Below are positions 38,039-49,200 of a DNA stretch of 64,000 bases, in pieces. The notes below the pieces were generated by a model, which was not told the DNA's origin, did not search any database, and was given only the letters and a program-made list of their open reading frames with translations. Within the stretch, counting starts at the first letter, position 1, and each line of letters begins with the position of its first letter. The DNA comes from Nymphaea colorata (taxonomy: Eukaryota; Streptophyta; Magnoliopsida; Nymphaeales; Nymphaeaceae). The position numbers and the translations under genes were made by a program. The stretch is from NCBI RefSeq assembly GCF_008831285.2, contig NC_045146.1, positions 744,001 through 808,000 of the forward strand, written 5' to 3'.

Positions 38039-38368
38039 ATGATTAAATTAAATCCAAGACTAACATATATTGTACCAATCAATGTAAACGATAGACGAAA
38101 AGTTATTGCTACCCGAAACATATGGGTATTATTGTTAAAAAAGATGGTAATAGTTAGACAATTTATTAATCGACTAGTACACAAAACACATGATAGATGG
38201 ACCAGAGAGATTAGAAACATAGACTCAGATGAATCAATGTCAGATATATCATATGATGAAACAGAATATTTTAATACAAGTGTAAAAGCATATAATAGAG
38301 ACACTAGGAACTTTGTACGAAATAGGACAAGAAGATTATTTAGAATTTATAAGTACTCAGGTTTATAG
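38039..38368 (+). CDS. Caulimovirid small ORF, possible duplicate of its neighbour
   Basis: 109 residues, starting one base after the previous stop (TAAAATG). It has a hydrophobic-basic first part with VRQFINRL, then a Ser/Asp/Glu-rich acidic patch and a basic end. It resembles the preceding ORF in layout. It is probably continued in another frame at 38386-38568, which is open upstream to about 38359. Confidence 0.45.
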   Translation: MIKLNPRLTYIVPINVNDRRKVIATRNIWVLLLKKMVIVRQFINRLVHKTHDRWTREIRNIDSDESMSDISYDETEYFNTSVKAYNRDTRNFVRNRTRRLFRIYKYSGL

Positions 38369-38385
38369 GAAAATTAAGAAAAAGG

Positions 38386-38568
38386 GTGATTAGGAAGAAA
38401 TTTAGAGACTACAGGAGGCATTTCTTTACTTATTTACGAGCAAGAGCAGTTGCAGAATGGAAGTTTATGGAATACTGGGAAGAAAAAGAAAAAAGAGTAA
38501 AATATCTTACTTATAGAGCATTTGGGAAAAGAAACTATGGTAATGAAGAATCAAGTGACACCGAATGA
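38386..38568 (+). pseudogene. Caulimovirid small ORF fragment before the RT ORF
   Basis: 60 codons, rich in Arg and aromatic residues, with no ATG at its head and an open frame running back into the previous ORF. It is therefore likely the shifted C-terminal part of that ORF. Its TGA overlaps the ATG of the protease-RT ORF as ATGA (38565-38568), a junction typical of caulimovirids. Confidence 0.4.
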
Positions 38569-40460
38569 ATATTAGTAAAAACAAGTTTATATACATATTG
38601 ATAAAAGTTATACTACGAGAATATCATAATAGATATTATACAACATATATAAACACGGGAGTCCAAATAAACTTATGCAAGAAGAATTGCTTACCAGATA
38701 ATGAATAGGAAAAACTAGATAACCTTTTGGAAGTTAGAGGATTTAATGAATAAATTACAAAGCCGAAAATGTAAATGTACAAATCTGGAAAAAGGTAATA
38801 AAATTAATAGAATTTATGTTTTTGAATTACATTACAAAGATATCATATTGGGTAGGCCTTTCTTAAACAATTACCTACCCATAAATATCACAGAAAAATA
38901 CTTAATACTAACAACACCTTGTAAAGAAAAAATCAATGCATTGATAGTAAAAAACAATGAAAGAAAACAAAGACCTTGGATAAGAGGAGATAGTAAAATA
39001 ACCCAAAAATTAACAAGAGAAAAAATAAATACCATCACTATAAACGTTTATGAAATAAATGAACTAACCAATATAGAAAAAAGATTAGAACAATTATACT
39101 AAGAAAATCCATTACAATATTGGGACAAGCATAAAACAATAGTAAAAATAGAATTGTAAAAATAAGATAGTATAATAACACAACCATCTTTAAAATATAC
39201 ACTTGATTATCTAAAAGAATTTAATTAAACATAAATGAACTGTTAAAAGAAGGATATATACAAAAGTCAAACTCAAAACATAACAGCCCAGCATTCATTG
39301 CTAATAAGCACAGTGAGCAAAAGAGTGGAAAAACTAGAATAATTATAGATTATAGAAATTTAAACGCAAAAGTCAAAACTTATAACTATCCAATTCCAAA
39401 TAAAATACTAAAACTTAAACAAATATCAAGATACCAATATTTTAGTAAATTTGATTCCAAAAGTGGATTTTACCATTTAAAACTCGAAGAAGAAAGTAAA
39501 AAACTAACAGCATTCACAGTTCCAAACGGATTTTATGAATGGAATGTACTACCATTTGGATACAAAAATGCTCCTACAAGATTCCGAAGTTTTATGGACG
39601 AATAGTTTAAAGGGTTAAGAAATTGTGTAATATATATAGATGATATACTACTTTTCAGTCACACACAAGAAGACCATTATGAGTTGCTAAACGAATTCAT
39701 AAAATATGCGAACAAGGCAGGAATAGCTATAAGTAAAAACAAAGCAGTTATTTGTAAAAAACAGATTGACTTCCTAGAAATAGAAATAGACAAAGCAGAC
39801 ATTAAAATGCAAACCCATATTATTCAAAAAATAGCACAAACAGAAGAACTCGATACTAAAAAGAAGTTACAATCATTCTTAGGACTAGTAATCCAAGTCA
39901 GAGAATATATACCACACCTAGCAAAACATTGTAAACCACTCCAAGAAAAACTGAAAAAAGACAAAGAATACTATTGGACGAAAGAAGACAAACAACATAT
40001 CAACCAAATTAAAACGGTGTGTAAAAACTTACCTAAACTAGAAGTTTCAAATGAACAGAAACCATTTATATGGATTATAGAATCTGATGCCTCAGAATAT
40101 AGTTATGGATCAGTGTTAAAATACATGTATGAAAATGATAAAAATGAATATCTATGTAGATATCACTCATGAAGCTTTAAAGAAAATGAAACAAAATGAG
40201 AAATAAACCGAAAAGAACTTTTAGGATTATACCAGTCACTTAGACATTTCGAAATATATGTAGTCTATACTAAGTTTAAAGTCAGAACTGATGATACACA
40301 AGTAAAACATTGGTTAGGTGCAAAGCTAGAAAACTCGATCGTAAAGAAAGAAATAAGAAGGCTAGTCGACAACATAAAATTATTTGATTTTGACATTGAA
40401 GTGATCAGGACTAATGAAAACTGCTATGCAGATTGTCTGTCCAGGAATATGAGATTGTAA
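38565..40460 (+). pseudogene. Caulimovirid protease / reverse transcriptase / RNase H polyprotein, broken
   Basis: A span of 632 codons, close to the size of caulimoviral RT ORFs. The protease motif reads NTG at 38652-38660 where DTG is expected, and DIILGRPFL follows in a shifted frame (open 38746-39102). The RT has the RIIIDYRNLN and FDSKSGFYHL regions, LPFGYKNAP and the catalytic YIDD at 39633-39644. RNase H keeps its four acidic positions: ESDAS, RKELL, TDDTQ and YADCLSR. Breaks visible: TAG at 38706, frameshifts on both sides of 38746-39102, TAG at 39603, TGA at 40170 and TGA at 40198. It cannot make enzyme as it stands. Confidence 0.88.
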
Positions 40461-40936
40461 CCAGGAAGAAAGTACTATTTATATGAACAAATTAAACACA
40501 AAAATCACACACCACTGGATACCAATTATATTATAACTGTAGAAAGCAGTAACAACGGTAATCGTATTTACCGGAAACCTTATTTGGTTAAGAAAAATAC
40601 GACTAGTCCAGAGCAAACGGCTACTGGTAAAGACTAATCAAATCCGTTTATGGATGGTCACTATCCAAAAGTGATGAATTGCGATACAGATCACAAAACA
40701 ACTGGAACCATATATAAGAACCAATTAGCACACTACACACACTACAAACTGAGCTATGGTCACCATGCCAAGCCTCTCAGTAAAATTAATCTCAATAACT
40801 CAACCTTTTACTTGTGCAGATAATCAGAATGTAATAAGAAGAACATCAAACCCAGATAGCCCAGTTACAAACCCAAATCAGAGAACTCCTAAAATGGAAA
40901 ACTGAGACAGAAAACCTCTAGAAAGTCCCAAAAATC

Positions 40937-41930
40937 ATGATCCAAACACCAAAACTAGAAACAAAAATAGAAATCCAAGAACCAAAGCCATTACAAGAAA
41001 TAACCAAGTCAGAAATCATATTCAAACCAAGGTTCAAAGACACAAACCTAAACCAAAGATTCCAGAAGCCTACTGTACAAATTAAACTGAACCTGTTCAC
41101 ACCACCCCAAACCCAAACTTATCTGGCAACCATCCAGAAGGAGAAAACTGCAAGCCAATCCATGATAATCAATAACTACCTAAGAAACCTGAAAAAAGTT
41201 TGTGACTACCTAAACAAAAATCATAGAGAAAAGAATACCTCACCAGGAAAAGGCTATTTTACCATCCCCTACCCAGAGATAAATAAAATGATAGCCTATC
41301 CAAACACAGACCCAAACCTAGTAAAGATGATACACAGTTATGGATTACTTCACACTGTTTACACCAGCAATGCTAAGGAAACTATAAGAAATTTCAGAAT
41401 TATGCAAAGCAGCAAAGCGGTACCTAGAAGTAACAAAAGCACCTCTTATCTTTCTAAGGATATATGCTGCCCAAGTAGAAATATTTGAGGATAGGATACT
41501 TCCTACCATATATGCCGTCAAGATAGGACTAACAAAAGAGCTTGTGCAACCAGAATACCAGTTACAGGAAGAGATATTATTGCCAGAAATGAAAGACTTC
41601 TTTATCAGGAAAAGGCCCATAGATTTACAAGTAATTTTTGAAGAATTGCTACACCAGTACCAAGAACCCAATGTATGGATGTACGAATCAAGAAACGGAC
41701 AGATCATCTATTCCTTGTCATTAAAAACGAAAGAAGAAAGTAAAGAGGAGATTTTAAGGTGGCTAGAAACACTAATAATGCCAGATAGACCACCACAGAC
41801 TAGAGCAATAAAATGACCACCGATGGAAACAAAGAATCTCAAGGAATATTGTCAGTTCATAAAAAAATACCCAGAGCATAAGTGTGCAGAATGCGGAAAG
41901 GGTAAAGAATTGTGCGAAGTAAATCTTTAG
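40937..41930 (+). pseudogene. Caulimovirid terminal ORF, putative TAV/inclusion-body protein, broken
   Basis: Position after the RT ORF matches the transactivator/inclusion-body gene. The first frame (40937-41488) begins with a Lys/Pro/Gln-rich region, then a folded-looking part with KMIHSYGLLHTVY. A frameshift at about 41400-41470 moves the reading into a second frame, open to the TGA at 41814. The same frame continues after that TGA into a 35-codon tail (41823-41930) with HKCAECGKGKELC, a possible zinc-binding end. No exact family motif is certain, so identity rests on position and general character. Confidence 0.5.
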
Positions 41931-42025
41931 ATAATAATTCTAGTCAATACTTCAATCACTACCATTACCATGGAAAAGCTGTGATTGATTGGAATATATT
42001 CTAAAGAAATACCACATACAAAAGC

Positions 42026-42152
42026 AGATTCGTCCATTAGCGAATTCGAGAGCGAATAAAGAAAAATAGATTCGTCAGAGACAAAGCGAATAAATAACAG
42101 TTAGATTTGTCCATTAGCGAATTCGAGAGCGAATAAAAGAAGAGCGAATAAA
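42026..42152 (+). repeat. AATAAA-bearing direct repeats at the viral 3' end
   Basis: Two 35-bp units at 42026-42060 and 42103-42137 differ by one base. Each contains ATTCG..CGAAT inverted words, CGAATTCG and a closing GCGAATAAA. A partial unit lies at 42068-42094 and AATAAA recurs at 42147-42152. They could be poly(A) signals or an enhancer of the viral non-coding region. They may instead belong to the flank. Confidence 0.6.
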
Positions 42153-42180
42153 AAAAAGCAGATTCGTGCGGATAAAGAAC

Positions 42181-42616
42181 AGCAAATAAGTCAGAGGTGG
42201 GAGAGATCAGCTGTTTTAAGGATCACGTAAAGTGGACCTCCCACCAGTTCATGTGTCTCGCGCTTCATAAACCTATTAAAAATATGCAAATATCACAGTC
42301 AAACCCATGCAGTCCGGTGCTCAATCCTCATTGTCTATCTTCATTCTTAGGCCTCGACCCCAACTCATCATTCAGAGAGCTCGCCCAATGTCTGTTCAGC
42401 AAAATAAATACAAGTGGATTAGCGAAAGCTTCGACGCCCTTCCCTCCTTGCGATGCAACATATAAGGGAGAGCAGCAATGACGAGCCGCAGCACCCCAAG
42501 TCATCGATCGGCAAGTGACCAAGAGACAGCAGACATCCTCACGTGTGGATTGTAGGCGCGCTCTTTTTACATATAGCCTGAATTATCTGACAATGGTGGG
42601 GATATAGCTAAAGAGG
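42181..42616 (+). promoter_or_regulatory. Promoter and 5' UTR remnant of the dead lipase copy
   Basis: From about 42417 the sequence matches 56287-56453 upstream of the intact lipase gene: a CATATAAGGG TATA-like box near 42461, then AAGAGACAGCAGAC and GAATTATCTGACA words. The part from 42181 to 42416 has no match there and is either viral end or unrelated insertion. Confidence 0.6.
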
Positions 42617-43923
42617 ATGCCAACATACGATTTCGATCATCAAAGGCCTAAGTACTTGACTAATCTGGACTGGTAACCTCTATGCCTCTCCCATTTAAAT
42701 GCTCATTATTTTTTGTAAAATTTTGATATAAAATATTTCTTTACAAAAATGTTAAGAGATGTAACTGTGCAACTGAAATGCTTGCAAATGATGCTTAAAA
42801 TTTTTTATATGTGGGCTGACACACTTTTGGTTGGCATTTTGCTTCAATTTCCCGTCTCTGTGAGTGTACGGATTAACACTGGGGACCTAAAATGAATAGC
42901 ATTTGCTTCTTTTCTTCAAAGGGAAAACCATGAGCATCAGAGGATCGTGGCAGCCTGTTTTCTCGTAAACGATCCGAAGGAACGTATAGGTGGTGAACAG
43001 CTCGCCCCACCATGGTGGAATTCTTTGTCTTCGAGCTCGTCAACCGTCTTGAAATCTTGGAGAATTCTTCGTTTTCTTTCACTATTGGCGCAGTTTTCCG
43101 GCTAAAAGCCGCAACTAGACAATCCACTTTTGATCCGGCCATGGTCATCGCAGTTCCCGGCGCACTCGACCATCAAGACTGGGGCGTAAATGTTGACACG
43201 TTGATGAGCCACGGTCCTCAGCGCCACTGTTTCAGGATCGTCATGGGACAAGCAGGAGCACTTGCCGTTTATCATGGCAAGGATAGCAACCTCTGGCTGT
43301 GCGGTCATTCCCTCGGGGCGGCTGTTGCCACACTTGTAGGGGAGCAGATGACCATGAAGGGGTGTTTTTTCGGAACGTTTCTGTTCAATGCTCTCTACAC
43401 CTTGAATCGAAGCAAAGATGGATTCCTACTGCTTCTTGATTAAATCAGGGGTATAGCAGGGCAGCTGGTTGGTGGGATCAATGCTGGTAAGGTTGGCCAT
43501 GTTGCCGGTGATATGGCCGTTCATGCAGAGAGTATCCATGACAAGGACAAGGAGAAGCAGTGGCAGATGCAATGCTTTGACAATCTGAACAAATCGGATC
43601 CTCGTGTATACGTGAACCCGAAGGACTGGCTTTGTAAGCGTTACATAAAGTACTTCGGGATAAAGATGAAAGGGTCTCCATAGAAGCTGCCCAAAAGGAT
43701 TGCATCTGCCACTCTTGTCATCAACTTGGATGAACCAGGAGACGAACTCCTACACTTCAAAGAGGCATATTTCGTCATGCAATGGCTGGATAATCCAGGA
43801 GACGCAGACCCATGCTTCAAAGAGGCACATTCCATCATGCAATGGTGGAAGCCGGGCCTTCTGGTGAAGGCCAAGCGTTCTGTCAGGGCATGTTTTTTGT
43901 CTTTAGTCAACTCTGGGCCTTGA
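42617..43923 (+). pseudogene. Lipase (At4g10955-like) pseudogene, copy 1 of the plus-strand cluster
   Basis: Exon 1 (42617-42672) is intact and ends at the same TG|gt donor as the copy at 56.5 kb. Exon 2 begins at 42922 after an acceptor changed from CAG to AAG. Exon 2 has lost about 18 bp near 42959 and one G in the PPWW region near 43019, which shifts the frame. It has TAA at 43441 and TAG at 43681. The GHSLG elbow survives (about 43301-43315), but the oxyanion motif is AVPGALD instead of AVRGTID. The C-terminal 60-bp duplication is present, with its first His changed to Tyr (AYFVMQ). The long frame from 43012 is only the shifted exon. Confidence 0.87.
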
Positions 43924-44591
43924 CGCTGGGTTGATCAAATGGTAAACCAGTAGTGCGGGACTGCGAATCTTGTGTCTGTCTAATAAGTTGGTTATTTAAG
44001 TTTTCTGTATTTCCAAAGCAGAAACAAAACCACCAACGGAGCGGACAAATGGTTGGGTAAAAACTTCAACTCTCTTTTAGACAGTAGGATAAAACACCCA
44101 AACAAAAAGGAAGGAAACATCAAGCCTTTTTCTTAGCCATCTGTTTTCATGATTATCCAATAATTGGAAGCTAATTTTCAAATTAATTAATGCCTCAAAC
44201 ATTTAGTAGAAAACATAAATGAAAAAATAAACGATGAGAATGCATACGTTGTGCATCTATGAAGTACTGATCGGACGGTATTTTTAATATCTGCATACAA
44301 ATATACACTTAATACATGAATCAAAAGATTATAAAACATTATGTATGTACAAATATACACATAATACTTAAATAATTGTGCGTATTTTATACATGCAAGT
44401 CATCTCAACATAAATAAAACGAAATTCAGGTTAACAGAATCAATCTAACAATCTGAACTAGTTTGAAGCATTTTTTTAACCTAAACCTTCATAATGTCCA
44501 CCTAAAATGTGGGTCATTACTATGTTCAAGCTATATAGATGAAGAAAAATTTGTGGTTGTCCGCCAGCACAAGTTATTAATACATATGGTA

Positions 44592-44633
<42 letters not shown>

Positions 44634-45892
44634 TGACCTCCGAAATGGAGAAACAAACTTTGTGTGATGTTCAATATTTCAATATGATGTATATGGTCTT
44701 GTTAAACTGGAGTCCGAGTCTAGGCCCATGTGAATTCTCGAGATGTGTTATGGCTGACTTCCGATCAATGCGGGCTTGGGATTTTCCCCTTCCATTTCAT
44801 ATCGAAAAGAGAAGAAAGAAGGACAATGGCTATCTTCATTTTGAATTTTAATTACGTCCACCATAAACTCTCGCCTCTTCCAGAGTGAGATCAAGTTGTG
44901 TGTATAAGGGTGTGCATGCAATAAATGTATCCTAAAAAAAAAAAAAAAAAGTGGGTTTGCGGTATTTTAGAATTTTTTTTTATGAAAGCATGTACATTTT
45001 ATAATCTCCTTTTCATTATTTTAAAAATCTCCCTTGCTATTTATTAAGGGTATTTTAGTCATTACACACCCCACGAGGGTGTGCATGCACGTAACCAGTT
45101 TCTCTTCAAAAGTAGGAGAGACAAAACTTACCCGTGAGGGATGAGACCATTACTATTTACAATTTATAATTAGTTGAATTATAGGCTCTTGGAGGTAAAT
45201 TTATCTCCTGTAGAATATTTACAACCATTGGATTTTGTTTACGAAGATGAATTTCTCCTAGGTCATAGCACGCTGGCCTATACCCACATCTCACGATAGA
45301 ATTTGTCTCTCTGCAAGTGGTTGCACATTTGGTTGTGCCTTGCTGTATCTCTTTCCCTTGTTCTCCAGTGGTCTCCTTTTATCTCTTTTTCTTTCTGTTT
45401 ATTCCTTAACAAGAATCAAACTAATGATCAAAGATTGACCAGCTATGCTCAGCCTCGTGTAGTTTTCAGAAAGTCATTAAAATCGGTTGGAAATTTTCTG
45501 AATGGGCTGATTCAAATCGAATCCCCGATTAGAGTCAACGGCTTATTCAGAGCTTTTCCAAACTCAGGTGCTTTTTTTAAGAATTGCCGTAATTAAGTGA
45601 GAATAGCTTCATTTGCGTGTACATTCCAACACTTGGTTTTCCACCACTGAAACTGTTGTCACAAACGTTGCAGCACAAGTAATCTTCCATTTATCAAAAC
45701 ATTCTTGAGCACTTCATCTTATTCAAATTCGAAAGGACGCATCTTTAATTTTCCCGTATCTTTTTTTCCTTTGACAGAATAAACTATGCACAAGGTCATT
45801 CCAAAAATCCCGTGAACTCTCAACGTTCGTCTATTTCATTCTTTCTCTATGAAACCTTTCGACTACCGACCAAGGGTTTCACGCTCTTTTCT

Positions 45893-45932
<40 letters not shown>

Positions 45933-46079
45933 ACTATGGTTGAGGTGTTTTATTTTCTCTCGGCATGGTCCGCTCTCTACATTTGTTACTGCAACTCATG
46001 AACAAGGTATATGCAGAGCTAAAGAAGAGGCTGTAACAGGGAGCACGGCTTGGCAGGAAAACAGAGCAAAGAAACATCA
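43924..46079. other. Intergenic with duplicated lipase flank, microsatellites
   Basis: 44120-44195 matches the flank after the intact lipase at 58500-58565. A (TA)n run lies at about 44597-44631, and GACCTCCGAAATGG and onward (44634-44810) matches 59037-59210. A repeat at 44890-45105 is the sister of 32152-32400. A (CT)n run lies at about 45892-45930. No gene is supported. Confidence 0.5.
44240..44560 (-). repeat. Block inverted relative to 58563-59010
   Basis: The reverse complement of this block follows 58563-58720 and 58900-59010 in order, while the sequence on both sides is in direct orientation. AATGTCCACCTAAAATGTGGG here corresponds to the reverse of CCCACATTTTTGGTGGACATT there. Either an inversion inside the duplicated flank or two independent insertions of one element. 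Confidence 0.6.
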
Positions 46080-46104
46080 CAGCGGAGGCAGAAAATGATG
46101 TGAC

Positions 46105-46143
<39 letters not shown>

Positions 46144-46165
46144 CGGAGGCAGAAAATGATGTGAC

Positions 46166-46250
<85 letters not shown>
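46080..46250 (+). repeat. Duplicated 61-bp unit ending in (TA)n
   Basis: CAGCGGAGGCAGAAAATGAT starts at 46080 and again at 46141, each followed by a TA run. The second run extends to about 46250. Replication slippage is likely; an assembly artefact is possible at such a TA tract. Confidence 0.85.
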
Positions 46251-46252
<2 letters not shown>

Positions 46253-49200
46253 CCATCGAAAAAAAAAATCAATCAGTTAGGCTCTCTGCAGTGTATTGCC
46301 TCTAAAATTACAATAACAGGCAAGTATCTTCATACTATATACTGAAACTACAAGCTTGGACTATCATTTTGTGTTCCTTCCCCCAAGAACATAAAATGAT
46401 CAGCTATGCCCAATTTGCTCTTTAAGGTATAAGAACTGTTCTTCACCAAGAGATTTGGTAAACCTGTCTGCAATTCGTTTCTTGGTTGAGACATGAGTAG
46501 CTTGAACTATATATTTTCATTGACAGAATCATGAACAATGTGATAGTCCATGTATTTTGTATACACATCAAACACAGGATTCAATGCAATGTTAAGGCTG
46601 TGTAATTGTCACAATATAGGTTGGTTGCTGCTTTGATTGGAATTTGTGAAACTGTCAAAACTTATCTCAGCCACTTTATTTCACACATTGTGTTTGCTGT
46701 TGAGTGATACTCAGCCTTTGCCGAAGATCTTGAGACCATGGTCTGCTTCTTAGCCTTTCAAGAGACTGGATTGTTGCCTATGAAAATATAATACTCTGTA
46801 ATTGATGTTTGAGCCTCCTTGCAAGAACCCCAATGTGCAATACAGTGGGCATTTATATGCATCTTGTTGTTTGCTTTAAAGAACAGAGCTTGTCGCAGAC
46901 AAATTTTCAATATCTAACAACTCTCAAGGTTGCCTCCATGTGAATTGTTCTTGGCTTTTGCATATATCTACTCAAGACATGAATGGAAACTGGAAATCTG
47001 GTCTTGTAGCAATTAAGTAAATTCATTTTCCAACCGATATTCTGTATTTAGTGGGATCTTTCAATGATGCTCCTTCATTTGATGACAATGATTGATGTTT
47101 CTGCACAGGACTTTCCAAATGTCTTGCACCAAGGTACCTGACTTATTCAAGGATGTCTATTGTATACTTTCTGTAAGAAAAACAAATATAAGCCCCTGCT
47201 TGACCTTGCAAATTCAATGCTTAGGAAATACTATAAATTTTCTAGATCTTTCAAATGAAAGGTTTGGCTAAGATTGTTCTTGAAGTTGTTACTTTCCCCA
47301 TTATTTCATATAATTACGAGGTCCACCAAGATTATTGAATTGTTTCTTCCATGTCTGAATGTCTCAAGATAATCGAGGCCTTCGACTTGTGCACACTCGT
47401 TTGCTATGAGCCGGGCCATATTCCTCTTAGTGGAGCCATCAGATTAGTAGTTGATTCTAAAAACTCATTTTCATCATATCAGTTTTGTACCAACCAGAGG
47501 ATGCACAAGGATCCATGTTTCATTTTCCTCACATGCCTTCAATTTTATAGCCATAAATTGCTGCCAATTTGGATAATGAGCTGCCTCATGGCATGACACT
47601 GGTTATACTTCATGAGATACCTAACAAGAAAGATTTATAGGAAGGAGAGAATTTATCAAAAGAGGCACAGTTGGGGGTGGACAATGAATACCTTGAGGAC
47701 CTTTCTGAGGTTGAATTGGCTGATCAGAAATCAGCTAGTCCATAATAGAAATCCTTGAGGAGGGTTGAAGGTTAGGTCTTGCATTGAAATCTTCTAGGTT
47801 TAGGCAATGGATTTTCTTGGGCTTCAAGGCAAGGTATGCTCATGTTGTGTGATAAATTTCAAATGCAGTGATTTTGGTTCAGCTGAATGTCAAGGAGTTG
47901 ATTTCTCAAACTTGATTAGGTTGTGGTTGATTTACTGAACTTGTAATTGCTGGTTGAATTGGCATATTTTCTTCATTTATCCTAGGCATACTGTCCTCAA
48001 TAGGAATTGGAAAACTATAGTTGTGTGTTCAGTATCACATATCTAATTGGGAATATTTCATCATGAAAACAAACATCTCTACTTGCTAAGAACCTTTTAC
48101 TTTCCAAATCATCTACGTAAGCTTTTTACCCAAATGAATACCTTATAAAAGGCTATTTGATATTCTTGGAATCAATGAAATTCTAGAATCATTATTCTCG
48201 TTCTTTAAAAGTGAGAATTGTATTATCAAACAAAGGAATTTCATTCTGGAATTATAGGCACAATCTAGAATCAAAATTCTAGATTATGACTCCATCATAG
48301 GGGGTGAAATTATGAATCTAGAACTTTGGAATCTTTTAACTTCTTTATGGGGCACAAGGCATGAAGAGTTTCATACATGAATTTTAGAATTTTAATTTTT
48401 TTTTCATCAAATAAGTTATATTTAGTTCCAGAATCAAAATTTCATAATATCAAACTCGAAGGAGAATTGGAACTGGAATTTTCATTTCAAATCTTGGTTG
48501 GGGTGAAAATTTGATTCTGGAATTTTGATTCCATAATCAAAATTCTAAGTCATCAAACACCCCCTAAAAAAATGCATCTATAGGCTCTTTTGTCGAATTC
48601 ATGTTTTGGTTGTAGGTCCATCACATAGCATAAACAACCAAGTACCCTTAGGTGAGAATAGGTTGGTTGTCGGTAGTATAGTTTCTCATAGGGACTCATT
48701 CCATTCAGCAAAGATGATGAGGTCCTGTTAATAAGGCATGCAGCCATTGACATACATTCACTAAAAAACTCCAATAGCAGGTTAGCTTGCAATTTTAACA
48801 CTTTTGCGACACACAGAAAGTGTCAACATTCTCTCTCACAACTCCATTTTGCTGTGAAGTTTTCATGCAGCAATGCTCATAAGTAATTCCTTGTTTAGAG
48901 AGATTCAATAATCTCATAGGAAAATAACTCCACATCATTTTCAGTTCAAATTCTCAACTGGTGTTGTGTTTCCTTTGAACTAGGGAGATAAAATTTTGTA
49001 ATAGGTGTGTTCTGCTTCCTTTGAACTAAGGAGATAATTTTGTAATAAGTTGCATGTTTGAGACTTGTGTTACAGTAAGCACACCTAGGTTGCCTAGAGA
49101 AGTCATCTACAATACTAAGAAAGAAATGTACTCTTGTCGACGGCGGTTGTGAGTGTGGACCCCAAATGTTATAATGGATCAAACTCAAATGACCTATTGA

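Larger units (their letters stand above)
33990..42180 (+). mobile_element. Endogenous caulimovirid (integrated plant pararetrovirus), nearly full length, decayed
   Basis: About 8 kb of A-rich coding strand with head-to-tail, often overlapping ORFs and no LTRs or integrase. Order: tRNA-Met primer site, small leader ORF, coiled-coil ORF, coat protein with CCHC knuckle, 30K movement protein plus protease-like segment, small acidic ORFs, protease-RT-RNase H, TAV-like region. Coat before movement protein in separate ORFs before the RT ORF recalls the cavemovirus/solendovirus arrangement more than badna- or caulimoviruses. Several stops and frameshifts make the copy defective. Both ends are approximate: the left is set by a hairpin before the primer site, the right by AATAAA-bearing repeats. 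Confidence 0.88.

Noticed and set aside
43012-43443. Lipase copy 1 as a short working gene starting at 43012
   Set aside because: The ATG arises only from the frameshift in PPWW. The N-terminus and C-terminal third are out of frame and the oxyanion motif is lost.
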